Below, piece after piece: positions 1 through 7,088 of a DNA stretch of 18,461 nucleotides (position 1 is its first letter; every line of letters begins with the position of its first letter). The DNA is from Roseiarcus sp050015935 (GTDB lineage: Bacteria > Pseudomonadota > Alphaproteobacteria > Rhizobiales > Beijerinckiaceae), in the NCBI GenBank assembly GCA_050015935.1, contig JBEKAL010000050.1, positions 1-18,461 on the forward strand, written 5' to 3'. A program made the translations under genes and the position numbers. The notes beneath the pieces are model-generated. The model worked only from the letters and a program-made list of their open reading frames with translations. It was not told the origin of the DNA and made no database searches.

Positions 1-2918
1 TCGCCGAGCGCCGCGAACCGTTCGCGCGCGAAACTGATGACGAGGACGCTGTTGGCCGTCGCGATTCCCATGCACATGATCGCGCCGGTCAGGGCGGGCA
101 CGGAGAGGGTCGTCTGGCTGACGAACAGCATCCAGACAATGCCCGCCAGACCGGCCGGCAGCGCCGTGACGATCACGAAAGGATCGGCCCAGGACTGGAA
201 ATTGATGACGATGAGCAGGTAAATCAACACGATGGCGGCGATCAAGCCCAACAACAGGCCGGAATAGGCGCCGTTCATCGTCTGGACCTGTCCCAGCATC
301 GCTACGGTCCCGCCCTTGGGGACGCTTCCCGCGGTTTCCTGAAGGAGTTTGCCGATGTCCTGCGCGACCGCGCCCAGATCGCGTCCTTGCGGCGTCGCGT
401 AGATCTGCACGATCGGCAGGATATTGTATTGGGAAACGACCGCATTGCCAACCGTTCGCGTGATTTTGGCGAGGCCGCCCAGAATCGGCAAGGTCGCGGC
501 GCCCGCGGCCGAGATCGGTATCGTCTGCAACGCGCTCAAGGTGTCGAGCTGGTATTGCGGCGTCTGCATGACGATCGAATAGGAAACGCCGTTGTCGGGA
601 TCGAGCCAATAGGTCGGGGTCACCTGACCGCTGCCGGCCAGATTGACGACGAGGCTGTTGGTCACGTCGCGCTCGGTCAGTCCGACATATTGGGCTTGCG
701 TGCGATCGACGTCGACGTTGAGGGTCGGATTGGCGGGGGATTGCTGAATGCGCGCGTCGGCGACGCCGGGAATATGGCGCATCCGCCGCAGCAGCAGATT
801 GGCGTAATCGAAATTGGCGGCGAGGTTCGCGCCGGATATTTGCACGTCGATCGGCGCCGGGGCGCCGAAATTGAGGATTTGGCTGATGATGTCGGCCGGC
901 AGAAATCCAAACACGACGCCCGGGAACCGGCGCGGCAACTCCTCGCGCAACGCGCGGACGTAGTCCGCGGTCGGACGATGATCCTCGGCGAGCTTGATCT
1001 GAATGTCGCCGTCCTGCGGGCCGATGACGCCGGTGTTGCTGTAAGTGAGATTGATGCCGCTGATCGGCATGCCGACGTTGTCGACCAACGCCGCGAGCTC
1101 CGTGGGCGGAACGATCGCCCGGATCGCGTTCTGGATTTCGGCGAACTGCTTGACGCTTTCCTCGACGCGCGTGCCGACGCGCAGGCGCACGTGCATGAGA
1201 ATCTGGCCCGTGTCGACGGAGGGAAAGAAGTTCCGGCCGAGATAGGGCGTAAGCAAGAAGGACGCGGCGACGAAGGTCAGAAAGCCGACCAAAAAGACCG
1301 CCCGGCGTCCCATCGCCAATTCGAGCACGACGCGGTAGCCCTCGCGGATATGGTCGAAGCCGGCTTCGAAGCTGCGCTGCAGACGCAACAGGGGATTGCG
1401 CGAGGCGAAGCGGGCGCCGTCTTCGGCGTGCGGCGCATGCGGTCGGAGCAGATAATTGGCCATCGTCGGCACGAGCGTGCGCGACAGGAAGAAGGAGCAG
1501 ATCATCGCGAACATGACCGCTTCCGCCATCGGCACGAAGAGAAAGCGCGCGACGCCGTCGAGGAAGAACATCGGCACGAAGACGATGCAGATGCACAGAA
1601 GCGAAACAAAGGCGGGCGTCACGATCTGACGCGCGCCGTCCATGATCGCCGTCTCGACCTGTTTGCCATGCTCGAGATGCCAATTGATGTTCTCGATCGT
1701 CACCGTCGCGTCGTCGACCAGAATGCCGACCGCCAGCGCGAGACCGCCGAGCGTCATGATGTTCAGCGTTTCGCCGATCGCCGAAAGCGCAATGATGGAG
1801 CCCAGCACCGCGAGCGGGATCGAAGTCGCAATGATGACGGTCGAACGCCAACTGCCGAGGAACAGCAGGATCATCAGGCTGGTCAGCGCCGCCGCGATGA
1901 CGCCTTCGCGCGCGACCGACGTGATCGCGCCTCGCACGAACAGCGATTGATCGCCGAGCAGGGACACCTTGAGATTCGGCGGCAAAGCGTCCCGTAATTC
2001 GACCAGCCGCTTCTTGACGCCCGCAATGATCGCCAGCGTGGAGGCCGATCCGTTCTTGAAGACCTGCAACAGCACGGAACGACTGCCGTCGACATGGACG
2101 ATATTGGTTTGCGGCGCGTTGCCGTCTCGCACGTGCGCGACGTCGCGCACGTAGACCATGGCCCCATCGACCGTCTTGATCGGCAGGTCGCCGAGCTCCT
2201 CCAGCTTCGAGGGCGCGCTGTTGAGCTGGACCGCATATTCGAAGGCCCCGATCTTCTCGGAGCCGACCGGCGTGATCAGGTTCTGGGCGGCCAAGGCGTT
2301 GGCGACGTCCTGGCCCGAGAGGCCCTTCGCCTGCAACGCGGCGGGATCGACGTCGATCTGGATCTGGCGCAGTTTGCCGCCGAAGGGATAAGGGACGGCG
2401 GCGCCGGGAACGGTGACGAGAGGCGTGCGCACCTGGTTGATGCCGATATCCGCCAGGCCCTGTTCGGTGAAGCCTTCGCCCGACAGCGCCACCAGCAGGA
2501 TCGGCACGGTGGAGGCGCTGTAATTGAGGATCAGCGGCGGCGTCGCGCCGGGCGGCATCTGTTTGATGAGGGTCTGCGAAATCGCGGTGACCTGGGCGTT
2601 GGCGGTGCGAATGTCGACGTTCGGCTGGAAGAAGATCTTGATGACGCCGAACCCATTGTAGGAATTGGCCTCGATATGCTCGATGTCGTTGACGGTGGTG
2701 GTCAGGGCGCGCTGGAACGGCGTGGTGATGCGCCCGGACATCTGATCGGGCGGCAGTCCCGTATATTGCCAGACCACGCTGATGACGGGAATCCGGATGT
2801 CGGGGAAGATATCCGTCGGAGTTCTCAAAGCGGCGAGCGGGCCGATGATCAGGATCATCAGCGCGAGAACGACGAACGTATAGGGTCGACTCAACGCTAT
2901 GCGAACAAGGGCGATCAT
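1..2918 (-). CDS. RND family efflux transporter permease (C-terminus beyond window)
   Basis: Inner-membrane proton-driven efflux pump subunit of the HAE-1/AcrB type, normally trimeric and working with a periplasmic adaptor and an outer-membrane channel. The reading frame is open from the ATG at 2918 to the left edge, about 972 codons; the family is usually 1030-1060 residues, so only the last TM segments are missing. The N-terminus is a TM helix after MIALVRIALSRPYTFVVLAL, followed by the TPTDIFPDIRIPVI start of the pore domain. The TM4 proton-relay aspartates are in GILVDDATVTIEN (+ strand about 1690-1730). The TM10 region reads GIATANSVLVISFA, without the lysine that AcrB has there. No adaptor gene is visible in the 450 bp upstream, so the partner may lie beyond the left edge or elsewhere. 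Substrate unknown. The long opposite-strand ORFs here are shadows. Confidence 0.93.
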   Translation of the reverse strand, partial: MIALVRIALSRPYTFVVLALMILIIGPLAALRTPTDIFPDIRIPVISVVWQYTGLPPDQMSGRITTPFQRALTTTVNDIEHIEANSYNGFGVIKIFFQPNVDIRTANAQVTAISQTLIKQMPPGATPPLILNYSASTVPILLVALSGEGFTEQGLADIGINQVRTPLVTVPGAAVPYPFGGKLRQIQIDVDPAALQAKGLSGQDVANALAAQNLITPVGSEKIGAFEYAVQLNSAPSKLEELGDLPIKTVDGAMVYVRDVAHVRDGNAPQTNIVHVDGSRSVLLQVFKNGSASTLAIIAGVKKRLVELRDALPPNLKVSLLGDQSLFVRGAITSVAREGVIAAALTSLMILLFLGSWRSTVIIATSIPLAVLGSIIALSAIGETLNIMTLGGLALAVGILVDDATVTIENINWHLEHGKQVETAIMDGARQIVTPAFVSLLCICIVFVPMFFLDGVARFLFVPMAEAVMFAMICSFFLSRTLVPTMANYLLRPHAPHAEDGARFASRNPLLRLQRSFEAGFDHIREGYRVVLELAMGRRAVFLVGFLTFVAASFLLTPYLGRNFFPSVDTGQILMHVRLRVGTRVEESVKQFAEIQNAIRAIVPPTELAALVDNVGMPISGINLTYSNTGVIGPQDGDIQIKLAEDHRPTADYVRALREELPRRFPGVVFGFLPADIISQILNFGAPAPIDVQISGANLAANFDYANLLLRRMRHIPGVADARIQQSPANPTLNVDVDRTQAQYVGLTERDVTNSLVVNLAGSGQVTPTYWLDPDNGVSYSIVMQTPQYQLDTLSALQTIPISAAGAATLPILGGLAKITRTVGNAVVSQYNILPIVQIYATPQGRDLGAVAQDIGKLLQETAGSVPKGGTVAMLGQVQTMNGAYSGLLLGLIAAIVLIYLLIVINFQSWADPFVIVTALPAGLAGIVWMLFVSQTTLSVPALTGAIMCMGIATANSVLVISFARERFAALG

Positions 2919-3366
2919 CGACAGGGCGTCTCGGTCAGCGCAAAGGAAGATTCAACGGGCGGCGCGACTTTCCGCAGGCCTACCAGAATTGCCGGTGTGT
3001 CCGCCATCACTTTGCAGTGAAAACTTCGAGGGCCGGGCGCGAGCTCCGGCGCGTGCGAAGGCTCGAGGCCCAGCGGCGCGGCGACAGGCGGCGATCGCCG
3101 CGCGCGAAGGCGCGGACTGCGCTCGCCGAGGCGCTCTCGATCCTCGAAAAGCTGGAGCAGGAGCAGAAGCTCGCAGCGGCGCAGAAGGATTGGCCGAATA
3201 TGATACGGACCGCGCTGTCGAAGCGACCGTGAGATGCTCGCCCACGGAAGGTTTTGGCGCCCTCGAGCAGTCGATTTCGCGCGAGTGAACGGCCGGTGAC
3301 GACCCAATCGGGACGATCGGGGCGGCCGTCGCGCATCGCCCCGAAGCTCCAAGGGAAAAATAGCGC
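2919..3366. other. Interval between RND permease and dehydrogenase
   Basis: Apart from the doubtful small + ORF at 3017-3232, no gene is supported. No sequence with adaptor-protein (MFP) character is present where it might be expected upstream of the RND permease. No terminator hairpin with a U-run was recognised after the dehydrogenase stop at 3367. Confidence 0.4.
3017..3232 (+). CDS. Possible small basic, helical hypothetical protein (71 aa)
   Basis: Not recognised. A GTG start at 3017 gives 71 residues: an Arg-rich first half, then a probable amphipathic helix (ALAEALSILEKLEQEQKLAA) and the end QKDWPNMIRTALSKRP. The composition of the second half looks like real protein rather than a shadow frame, and third positions are mostly G/C. 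Against it, there is no clear Shine-Dalgarno sequence before the GTG, and other frames in this GC-rich stretch are also open. One of these is a minus-strand frame (2915-3352) ending in an ATGA overlap with the RND start; its composition is Arg/Pro/Leu-rich and looks random. If real, the gene is divergent from the RND permease. Confidence 0.33.
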   Translation: MKTSRAGRELRRVRRLEAQRRGDRRRSPRAKARTALAEALSILEKLEQEQKLAAAQKDWPNMIRTALSKRP

Positions 3367-4224
3367 TCAGCCCACGATCGGGAAGCGGAACGCGGCGCTC
3401 GTGTCGCGGCCCCCTTCGCCGCGCGCGATCGCCTCGTCGTATAGCGCCGCCACGCTCGGCATCACGACAAGCGCGACGTCGCGCCGCTTGGCTTCGTCGA
3501 TCATCAGCCGGACATCTTTGCGCGCCATGTTGACGGTGAAGGACGCGGGCTCGTAGGGACCCGACGCCACTTTCGCCGCGCGCGCGGGCAGCATCTCGCC
3601 GGGATTGAACAGCTTGAACATGCCGACCGCGTCGGCGGGGGCCACCCCGACCGCATGGGCGAGACGCGCGATGTCTGCGACGACGCCCATCATCCCGATC
3701 AGCGTCAGGTTCCCGAACAGCTTGTAAGCGGCGGCGGTCCCCGGTTTCGGCCCCAGGTTAATCACCCGCCCGGTCATTTTTTCGAGCTCCGGCATGACCG
3801 CCGCGCATTGCGCGGGATCGCCGGACACCAGCATCAAACCGGCGCCGTCGCGCGCGTTGACGGGCGTCATGAACACCGGCGCATGGATGAAGACTCTGCC
3901 CAGCTTCGCCCATCGCGCGCCGCGCTCGACCGTCGGCGTCGGCGCGGTCGTCGTGTGGTCGATTATCCAAATGGATGCGGGGATCGAATTCGCGAGCGGC
4001 TCCAACACGGCGTCGACCGCGGCGTCGTCCGAGAGCGACAGATGAATTCTCTCGACGTCCTTAATCGCCGCCGCCGCGTCGCCGAAGGCATGGGCGCCGT
4101 CGGCTTCCAGCGCCTTGGCTTTTGCAGGGTCGCGGTTCCAGACGTTGACCTGATCGCCGTTCTGAAGCATCCGTCGGACGAAGCCGGCGCCCATCAGGCC
4201 CGCGCCAAAGAAACCAATTTTCAT
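3367..4224 (-). CDS. 3-hydroxyisobutyrate dehydrogenase-like beta-hydroxyacid dehydrogenase
   Basis: A 285-residue NAD(P)-dependent oxidoreductase of the 6-phosphogluconate dehydrogenase superfamily, which oxidises short beta-hydroxy acids (3-hydroxyisobutyrate, tartronate semialdehyde, or glyoxylate/succinic semialdehyde in the reductive direction); the exact substrate is not determined. The N-terminal Rossmann loop is KIGFFGAGLMGAGF (residues 2-15). The substrate-binding stretch is DHTTTAP (89-95), where many relatives have D-x-S-T-x-x-P. The putative catalytic lysine is K168 in AAYKLFGN with N172. The C-terminal all-helical domain contains FTVNMARKDVRLMIDEAKR. The start at 4224 is chosen over an upstream in-frame ATG at 4254 because GGAGGAG lies just before it and the Rossmann strand begins at residue 2. 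It appears monocistronic. Confidence 0.9.
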   Translation of the reverse strand: MKIGFFGAGLMGAGFVRRMLQNGDQVNVWNRDPAKAKALEADGAHAFGDAAAAIKDVERIHLSLSDDAAVDAVLEPLANSIPASIWIIDHTTTAPTPTVERGARWAKLGRVFIHAPVFMTPVNARDGAGLMLVSGDPAQCAAVMPELEKMTGRVINLGPKPGTAAAYKLFGNLTLIGMMGVVADIARLAHAVGVAPADAVGMFKLFNPGEMLPARAAKVASGPYEPASFTVNMARKDVRLMIDEAKRRDVALVVMPSVAALYDEAIARGEGGRDTSAAFRFPIVG

Positions 4225-4269
4225 CACTCCTCCTCCCGCAGTCGAGCGGCGCACAGGCGACGCCTTCGG

Positions 4270-4584
4270 CTACCGCGCGGCGCCGGACAAAGCGCTCCCC
4301 AACACTGTGCCCCAGATCGCAATGTCGTTCAATGTCATCGGATTGACTGCGGTGTGGGCATTTTCTGGCGCGACGCAGTTCGAGATCCTGTCCGGCGCGA
4401 GGCTGCCGGTCCTATCTTCAGGCTGCCAGCGATAGGCGCCTTCGATCGTCGTGCACTGTTCGGCTGCGGCGCTGCACGATTGCATGACGCGGTTGGAACC
4501 GCACAAAGCGAGCGTCAGCGGCGCGGCGACACCCCTCAGAAGTTCCGAATGGTAGCAGCGGATTCTCCGACATCTCACAAGCAA
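4270..4584 (-). CDS. Doubtful small Cys-containing hypothetical protein
   Basis: Not recognised. An open frame of about 104 codons beginning at a TTG, with a hydrophobic patch (VAAPLTLALCGSN) that could be a signal or anchor segment, followed by a Cys-containing region (VMQSCSAAAEQCTTIEGAYR, later ISNCVAPENAH). It stops 45 bp before the dehydrogenase start, co-directional. No convincing ribosome-binding site was found and the start is uncertain. The residue composition is less biased than typical GC-rich shadow frames, the only reason to list it. It could equally be non-coding or a gene remnant. Confidence 0.28.
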   Translation of the reverse strand: MLVRCRRIRCYHSELLRGVAAPLTLALCGSNRVMQSCSAAAEQCTTIEGAYRWQPEDRTGSLAPDRISNCVAPENAHTAVNPMTLNDIAIWGTVLGSALSGAAR

Positions 4585-4715
4585 TCAAACCACCGTTTCC
4601 GGTGTTCAGCGCGGACGACCGGTTTCCACCCTTGGACTAAACCGCTCGCGCGGTAGACTTCCCAGCGGAAGCGCACGGGAGGCGCGTTGAACGGCGGGGT
4701 GACGGGGCGGATCGT

Positions 4716-4759
4716 CCTGTCTCAACATGACGGGGTTCTTAAACCTCGTGTGAGACAGG
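4716..4759. repeat. Inverted repeat (9-bp perfect arms) ahead of the recombinase; possible IS91 terminus or translational hairpin
   Basis: The arms CCTGTCTCA (4716-4724) and TGAGACAGG (4751-4759) are exact reverse complements separated by 26 bp. The right arm runs into AGGAG at 4757-4761, the probable ribosome-binding site of the recombinase starting at 4770. A folded transcript could therefore hide the site. Hairpins are also known near the termini of IS91-type elements, so this may mark the upstream (terIS-like) end. Seen: the repeat and its overlap with the Shine-Dalgarno sequence. Inferred: function. Confidence 0.6.
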
Positions 4760-4769
4760 AGCTATCGCC

Positions 4770-5675
4770 ATGACCGACGAGGCCGTCAGCCCGTTGCGCC
4801 AGCGCGTGATCGAAGACATGACGGCGCGGCATTTCGCGGAGAAGGTCCAGAAAGACTACATCCGTCACGTCAAGAACTTCGCGGCTTTCCTCGGCCGCTC
4901 GCCCGATGCCGCCACCAGCGAGGACCTTCGTCTGTTTCAATTGCATATGACGAAGATCCATGTGAGCCCGCCGAGCATCAACGCCGCCGTCGCGGCGCTC
5001 CGGTTCTTTTTCAAGGTGACGCTCGAACGAGACGATCTGGTGCGGCGTCTGACGTCGGTGCGCGAACCGCGCAAGGCTCCGACCGTGTTGAGCCCAGAGG
5101 AAGTCGCGAGACTTCTGGAGGCCGCCCCTGGCGTCAAATACAAGGCGGCGCTCAGCGTGGCTTATGGCGCGGGCTTGCGCGTGTCCGAGGTCGTCGCGTT
5201 GAAGGTGTCCGACATCGACGGCCAGCGCACGACGCTCCGCGTTGAGCAAGACAAGGGGCAAAAGGATCGCTTTGTCATGCTCTCGCCGCAACTGCTGGAG
5301 TTGTTGCGCGATTGGCGGCGGGCGGCGCGCCCGCGGGCTTGGCTGTTTCCGGGTCGAAACCCCGTCAACCCGATGACCGCCCGGCAACTCCATCGCGCCG
5401 TTCGCGCCGCGGCGCAGGCGGCGGGAATCGCCAAGCGCGTGTCGCCGCACCCCCGGGTCACAGCCCCAGGGTTCGCCACGCATTTGCTCGAACAGAACGT
5501 CGAGATCCGGGTCATCCAGGTTCTGCTCGGACACGCCAAACTCGATACGACCGCGCTCTATACGCGCGTCGCCTTCGACACGATCCGCGACGTGACGAGC
5601 CCGCTGGAGCGCCTCGGCTTGAATCTGGCCAAGAACCCGACGAGGAGCCCGGCCAAGCAAGAAGCGCCGGCATGA
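4770..5675 (+). CDS. IS91-associated tyrosine recombinase/integrase (active-site box altered)
   Basis: A 301-residue phage-integrase-fold recombinase of the kind that sits directly upstream of IS91-family transposases. The N-terminal SAM-like core-binding domain covers about residues 8-95 and the catalytic domain about 105-285. Catalytic candidates are R137 (GAGLRVSEV), K162/K165 (DKGQKDR), H255 (LLGHAKLDTT) and Y264 (ALYTRVAFD). The second box, normally HxLRHSFATH, reads HPRVTAPGFATH here (residues 227-238). The arginine is displaced and the second histidine lost, with two extra residues before the conserved FATHLLEQ. The enzyme is therefore probably impaired. The start at 4770 has AGGAG upstream, and its stop overlaps the transposase ATG (ATGA at 5672-5675). 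Confidence 0.85.
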   Translation: MTDEAVSPLRQRVIEDMTARHFAEKVQKDYIRHVKNFAAFLGRSPDAATSEDLRLFQLHMTKIHVSPPSINAAVAALRFFFKVTLERDDLVRRLTSVREPRKAPTVLSPEEVARLLEAAPGVKYKAALSVAYGAGLRVSEVVALKVSDIDGQRTTLRVEQDKGQKDRFVMLSPQLLELLRDWRRAARPRAWLFPGRNPVNPMTARQLHRAVRAAAQAAGIAKRVSPHPRVTAPGFATHLLEQNVEIRVIQVLLGHAKLDTTALYTRVAFDTIRDVTSPLERLGLNLAKNPTRSPAKQEAPA

Positions 5676-6105
5676 CCCCCGCTTTCCGTGCGGCGTCCCG
5701 GCTTGGAGGTCGCGGATATCTTCCGCGCCCATGGCCCGGCTTGGCGTGACGCCAACGCCGGCCATGTGAGCCTTGGCCAGTTGAAGGCGATGTCGGCGAT
5801 CGAGACCTGCCGCACGGCGGGGCTCGGCGGTCATGTCGCGCGCTGCGAGGACTGCGCCCACACGGTCATCGCCTACAACTCCTGTCGCAACCGTCATTGT
5901 CCCAAGTGTCAGGGCGCCGCGGCTAGAACGTGGCTCGCCGAGCGCGAAGCCGAGCTCTTGCCTGTTCCCTATTATCACCTCGTGTTCACGCTGCCGGCGG
6001 CCGTCGCCGACATCGCCTATCACAACAAGGCGACGGTCTATGACCTTCTGTTCAAGGCCTCGTCCCAAACGCTGATCACGATCGCTGCCGATCCCAGACA
6101 CTTGA
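5672..6105 (+). pseudogene. IS91 family transposase, frameshifted and 3'-truncated
   Basis: Remnant of a Y2 (HUH/rolling-circle-like) IS91 transposase. The natural ATG overlaps the recombinase stop (ATGA), giving MTPAFRAASRL. An apparent extra T in CGGCTTGGAGG (about 5701-5706) then throws the frame. The expected continuation EVADIFRAHGPAW is found one frame over and stays open to 6105. The N-terminal zinc-binding region is clear (CEDCAHTVIAYNSCRNRHCPKC spans about 5850-5912), followed by YYHLVFTLP and LLFKASSQTLITIAADPRHL. Homology to the family stops there, about a third of the way into the usual protein, so the HUH motif, both catalytic tyrosines and the element's downstream end are gone. 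A GTG at 5688 could restart the second frame, but the protein would still be dead. Confidence 0.85.
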
Positions 6106-6107
6106 GG

Positions 6108-6692
6108 TCATTTCGTCGTGACGATCGTTCCCGAACCGTCAGCGGGGAAGGTCACCGTCGCGGAGACGGCGTCGCCGTCGGTTTCGGGACCTTGGGTAAA
6201 AGGTTGCAAGGTCGAATTCAGGACTCGGGTTTCGGCGCTGTAATACTGGAAGTTGTCCTTCTCCCAAACAGCGAACTCCCGGCCCTTCCCCCACGAATCT
6301 ACGACTTGCTGGCGCTTGGCGTTCAGATACGGGTCGGTCATGCCGCGAAAGTAGAACGTCTTGACCCGAATCGCGGTGTCGAAGACGCCGCAATCGCCGG
6401 TGGCGACCTCGAGCCACCCTCGGGAAAGCCAGTGGCCGTTGGCCTGCTGATAGGCGATCGCGACGAACACCGTATGCGCAAACTCGTTGCAGAAGACGAT
6501 GTCGGCCTTGGCGCTCGGAGTGAAGGGCGGCGGAGCGCTCGGCGTGAAGGGCGGCGGAGCGCTCGGCGTGAGGGGCGGCGGGGCGCTCGGAGTGAGGGGC
6601 GGCGGGGCGCTCGGAGTGAGGGGCTGTCCAGAAACGCCGCCCGCCACTCCGAGCACACAAAAGCACGTTGCCAAAGCTACAATCGCGCGCAT
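6108..6692 (-). CDS. DUF1036 domain exported protein with Pro-rich octapeptide repeats
   Basis: A 194-residue predicted exported protein. The signal peptide is MRAIVALATCFCVLGVAGGV, with cleavage probably near VSG/Q. Residues about 25-61 are a tandem repeat of the octapeptide (L/F)TPSAPPP, a likely extended linker. The DUF1036 domain begins at about residue 64: ADIVFCNEFAHTVFVAIAY, then WLSRGWLEVATGDCGVF (88-104) and a tyrosine/phenylalanine-rich strand KTFYFRGMTD. The two cysteines (FCN and GDCG) are typical of the family, whose molecular function is unknown. The start at 6692 is preferred over in-frame ATGs at 6722 and 6758 because GGGGAG lies about 9 bp upstream and the signal peptide begins there. 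The stop is 3 bp from the broken IS91 transposase; the C-terminus looks native, but a junction effect on the last residues cannot be excluded. Confidence 0.8.
   Translation of the reverse strand: MRAIVALATCFCVLGVAGGVSGQPLTPSAPPPLTPSAPPPLTPSAPPPFTPSAPPPFTPSAKADIVFCNEFAHTVFVAIAYQQANGHWLSRGWLEVATGDCGVFDTAIRVKTFYFRGMTDPYLNAKRQQVVDSWGKGREFAVWEKDNFQYYSAETRVLNSTLQPFTQGPETDGDAVSATVTFPADGSGTIVTTK
6511..6627. repeat. 24-bp in-frame tandem repeat (four full units plus a partial)
   Basis: Units of 24 bp start at 6511, 6535, 6559 and 6583, with a partial fifth at 6607. They differ only by A/G and A/C changes (for example GCGCTCGGAGTGA versus GCGCTCGGCGTGA). On the minus strand they encode the (L/F)TPSAPPP repeats of the DUF1036 protein. 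The 24-bp period keeps the frame, so copy number can change by slippage without breaking the gene. Confidence 0.92.
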
Positions 6693-7088
6693 GGATGGCG
6701 GCTCCCCAATACCCGTTTTCATCGATGCAATGATGCGAGGAACGGGCGCAGAAGGCAAGGTCGACTATTGTTTTCGTTCGGTCTTGACGAGACGGCGACG
6801 GACGATCGTCTCGTCCGCGAGATTGCCGGCATTGTCCATCAAAGTCGTGCCTAGTCCGGCGGACTCACGGTTTGGCAAGACAACAAAATCCGCCAGTGGA
6901 CGACTTCATTTTCCGACCCGTCGCACAACAGCGCGCGGCGTCGTCATCCGATCGGCCCGGCCGGCGCGAACAAGGCGGCCGGGAAAAGGACCGCCGACCG
7001 TCATTTGCCGCTGTCTCAGCCAACCGTGAGGCGCCCCAGCAGATATGAATTCCCCTTCGTGTCGGGGACCCAGCGCTGGAAGCTGCGA
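6693..7088. other. Gene-poor interval
   Basis: No convincing complete gene. Near 6775-6854 a + frame ends in FGLDETATDDRLVREIAGIV then a stop, which loosely resembles the start of a chromate-resistance ChrB C-terminal domain; it has no start and no continuation, so at best it is a relic. Near 7020-7090 a minus frame reads RSFQRWVPDTKGNSYLLGRL and then stops; it lacks its own start and runs out of the oxidoreductase gene in another frame. The 5' regulatory region of the DUF1036 gene must lie in the left part. Confidence 0.4.

Noticed and set aside
387..1997. Long + strand frame (536 aa) rich in Arg, Asp and His
   Set aside because: It is the antisense shadow of the RND permease; the minus frame gives continuous RND motifs, while this one has no recognisable domain.
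2915..3352. Minus frame of 145 codons with an ATGA overlap with the RND start
   Set aside because: Composition is Arg/Pro/Leu-rich and domain-free, no adaptor-like features are seen, and start context is weak; the overlap is likely chance in GC-rich DNA.
4722..6101. 459-aa minus frame opposite the IS91 genes
   Set aside because: Shadow of the recombinase and transposase; no protein-like motifs.
6511..6627. CRISPR-like repeated array
   Set aside because: Repeats are directly adjacent with no spacers, 24 bp, and in frame with a protein; it is a coding minisatellite.
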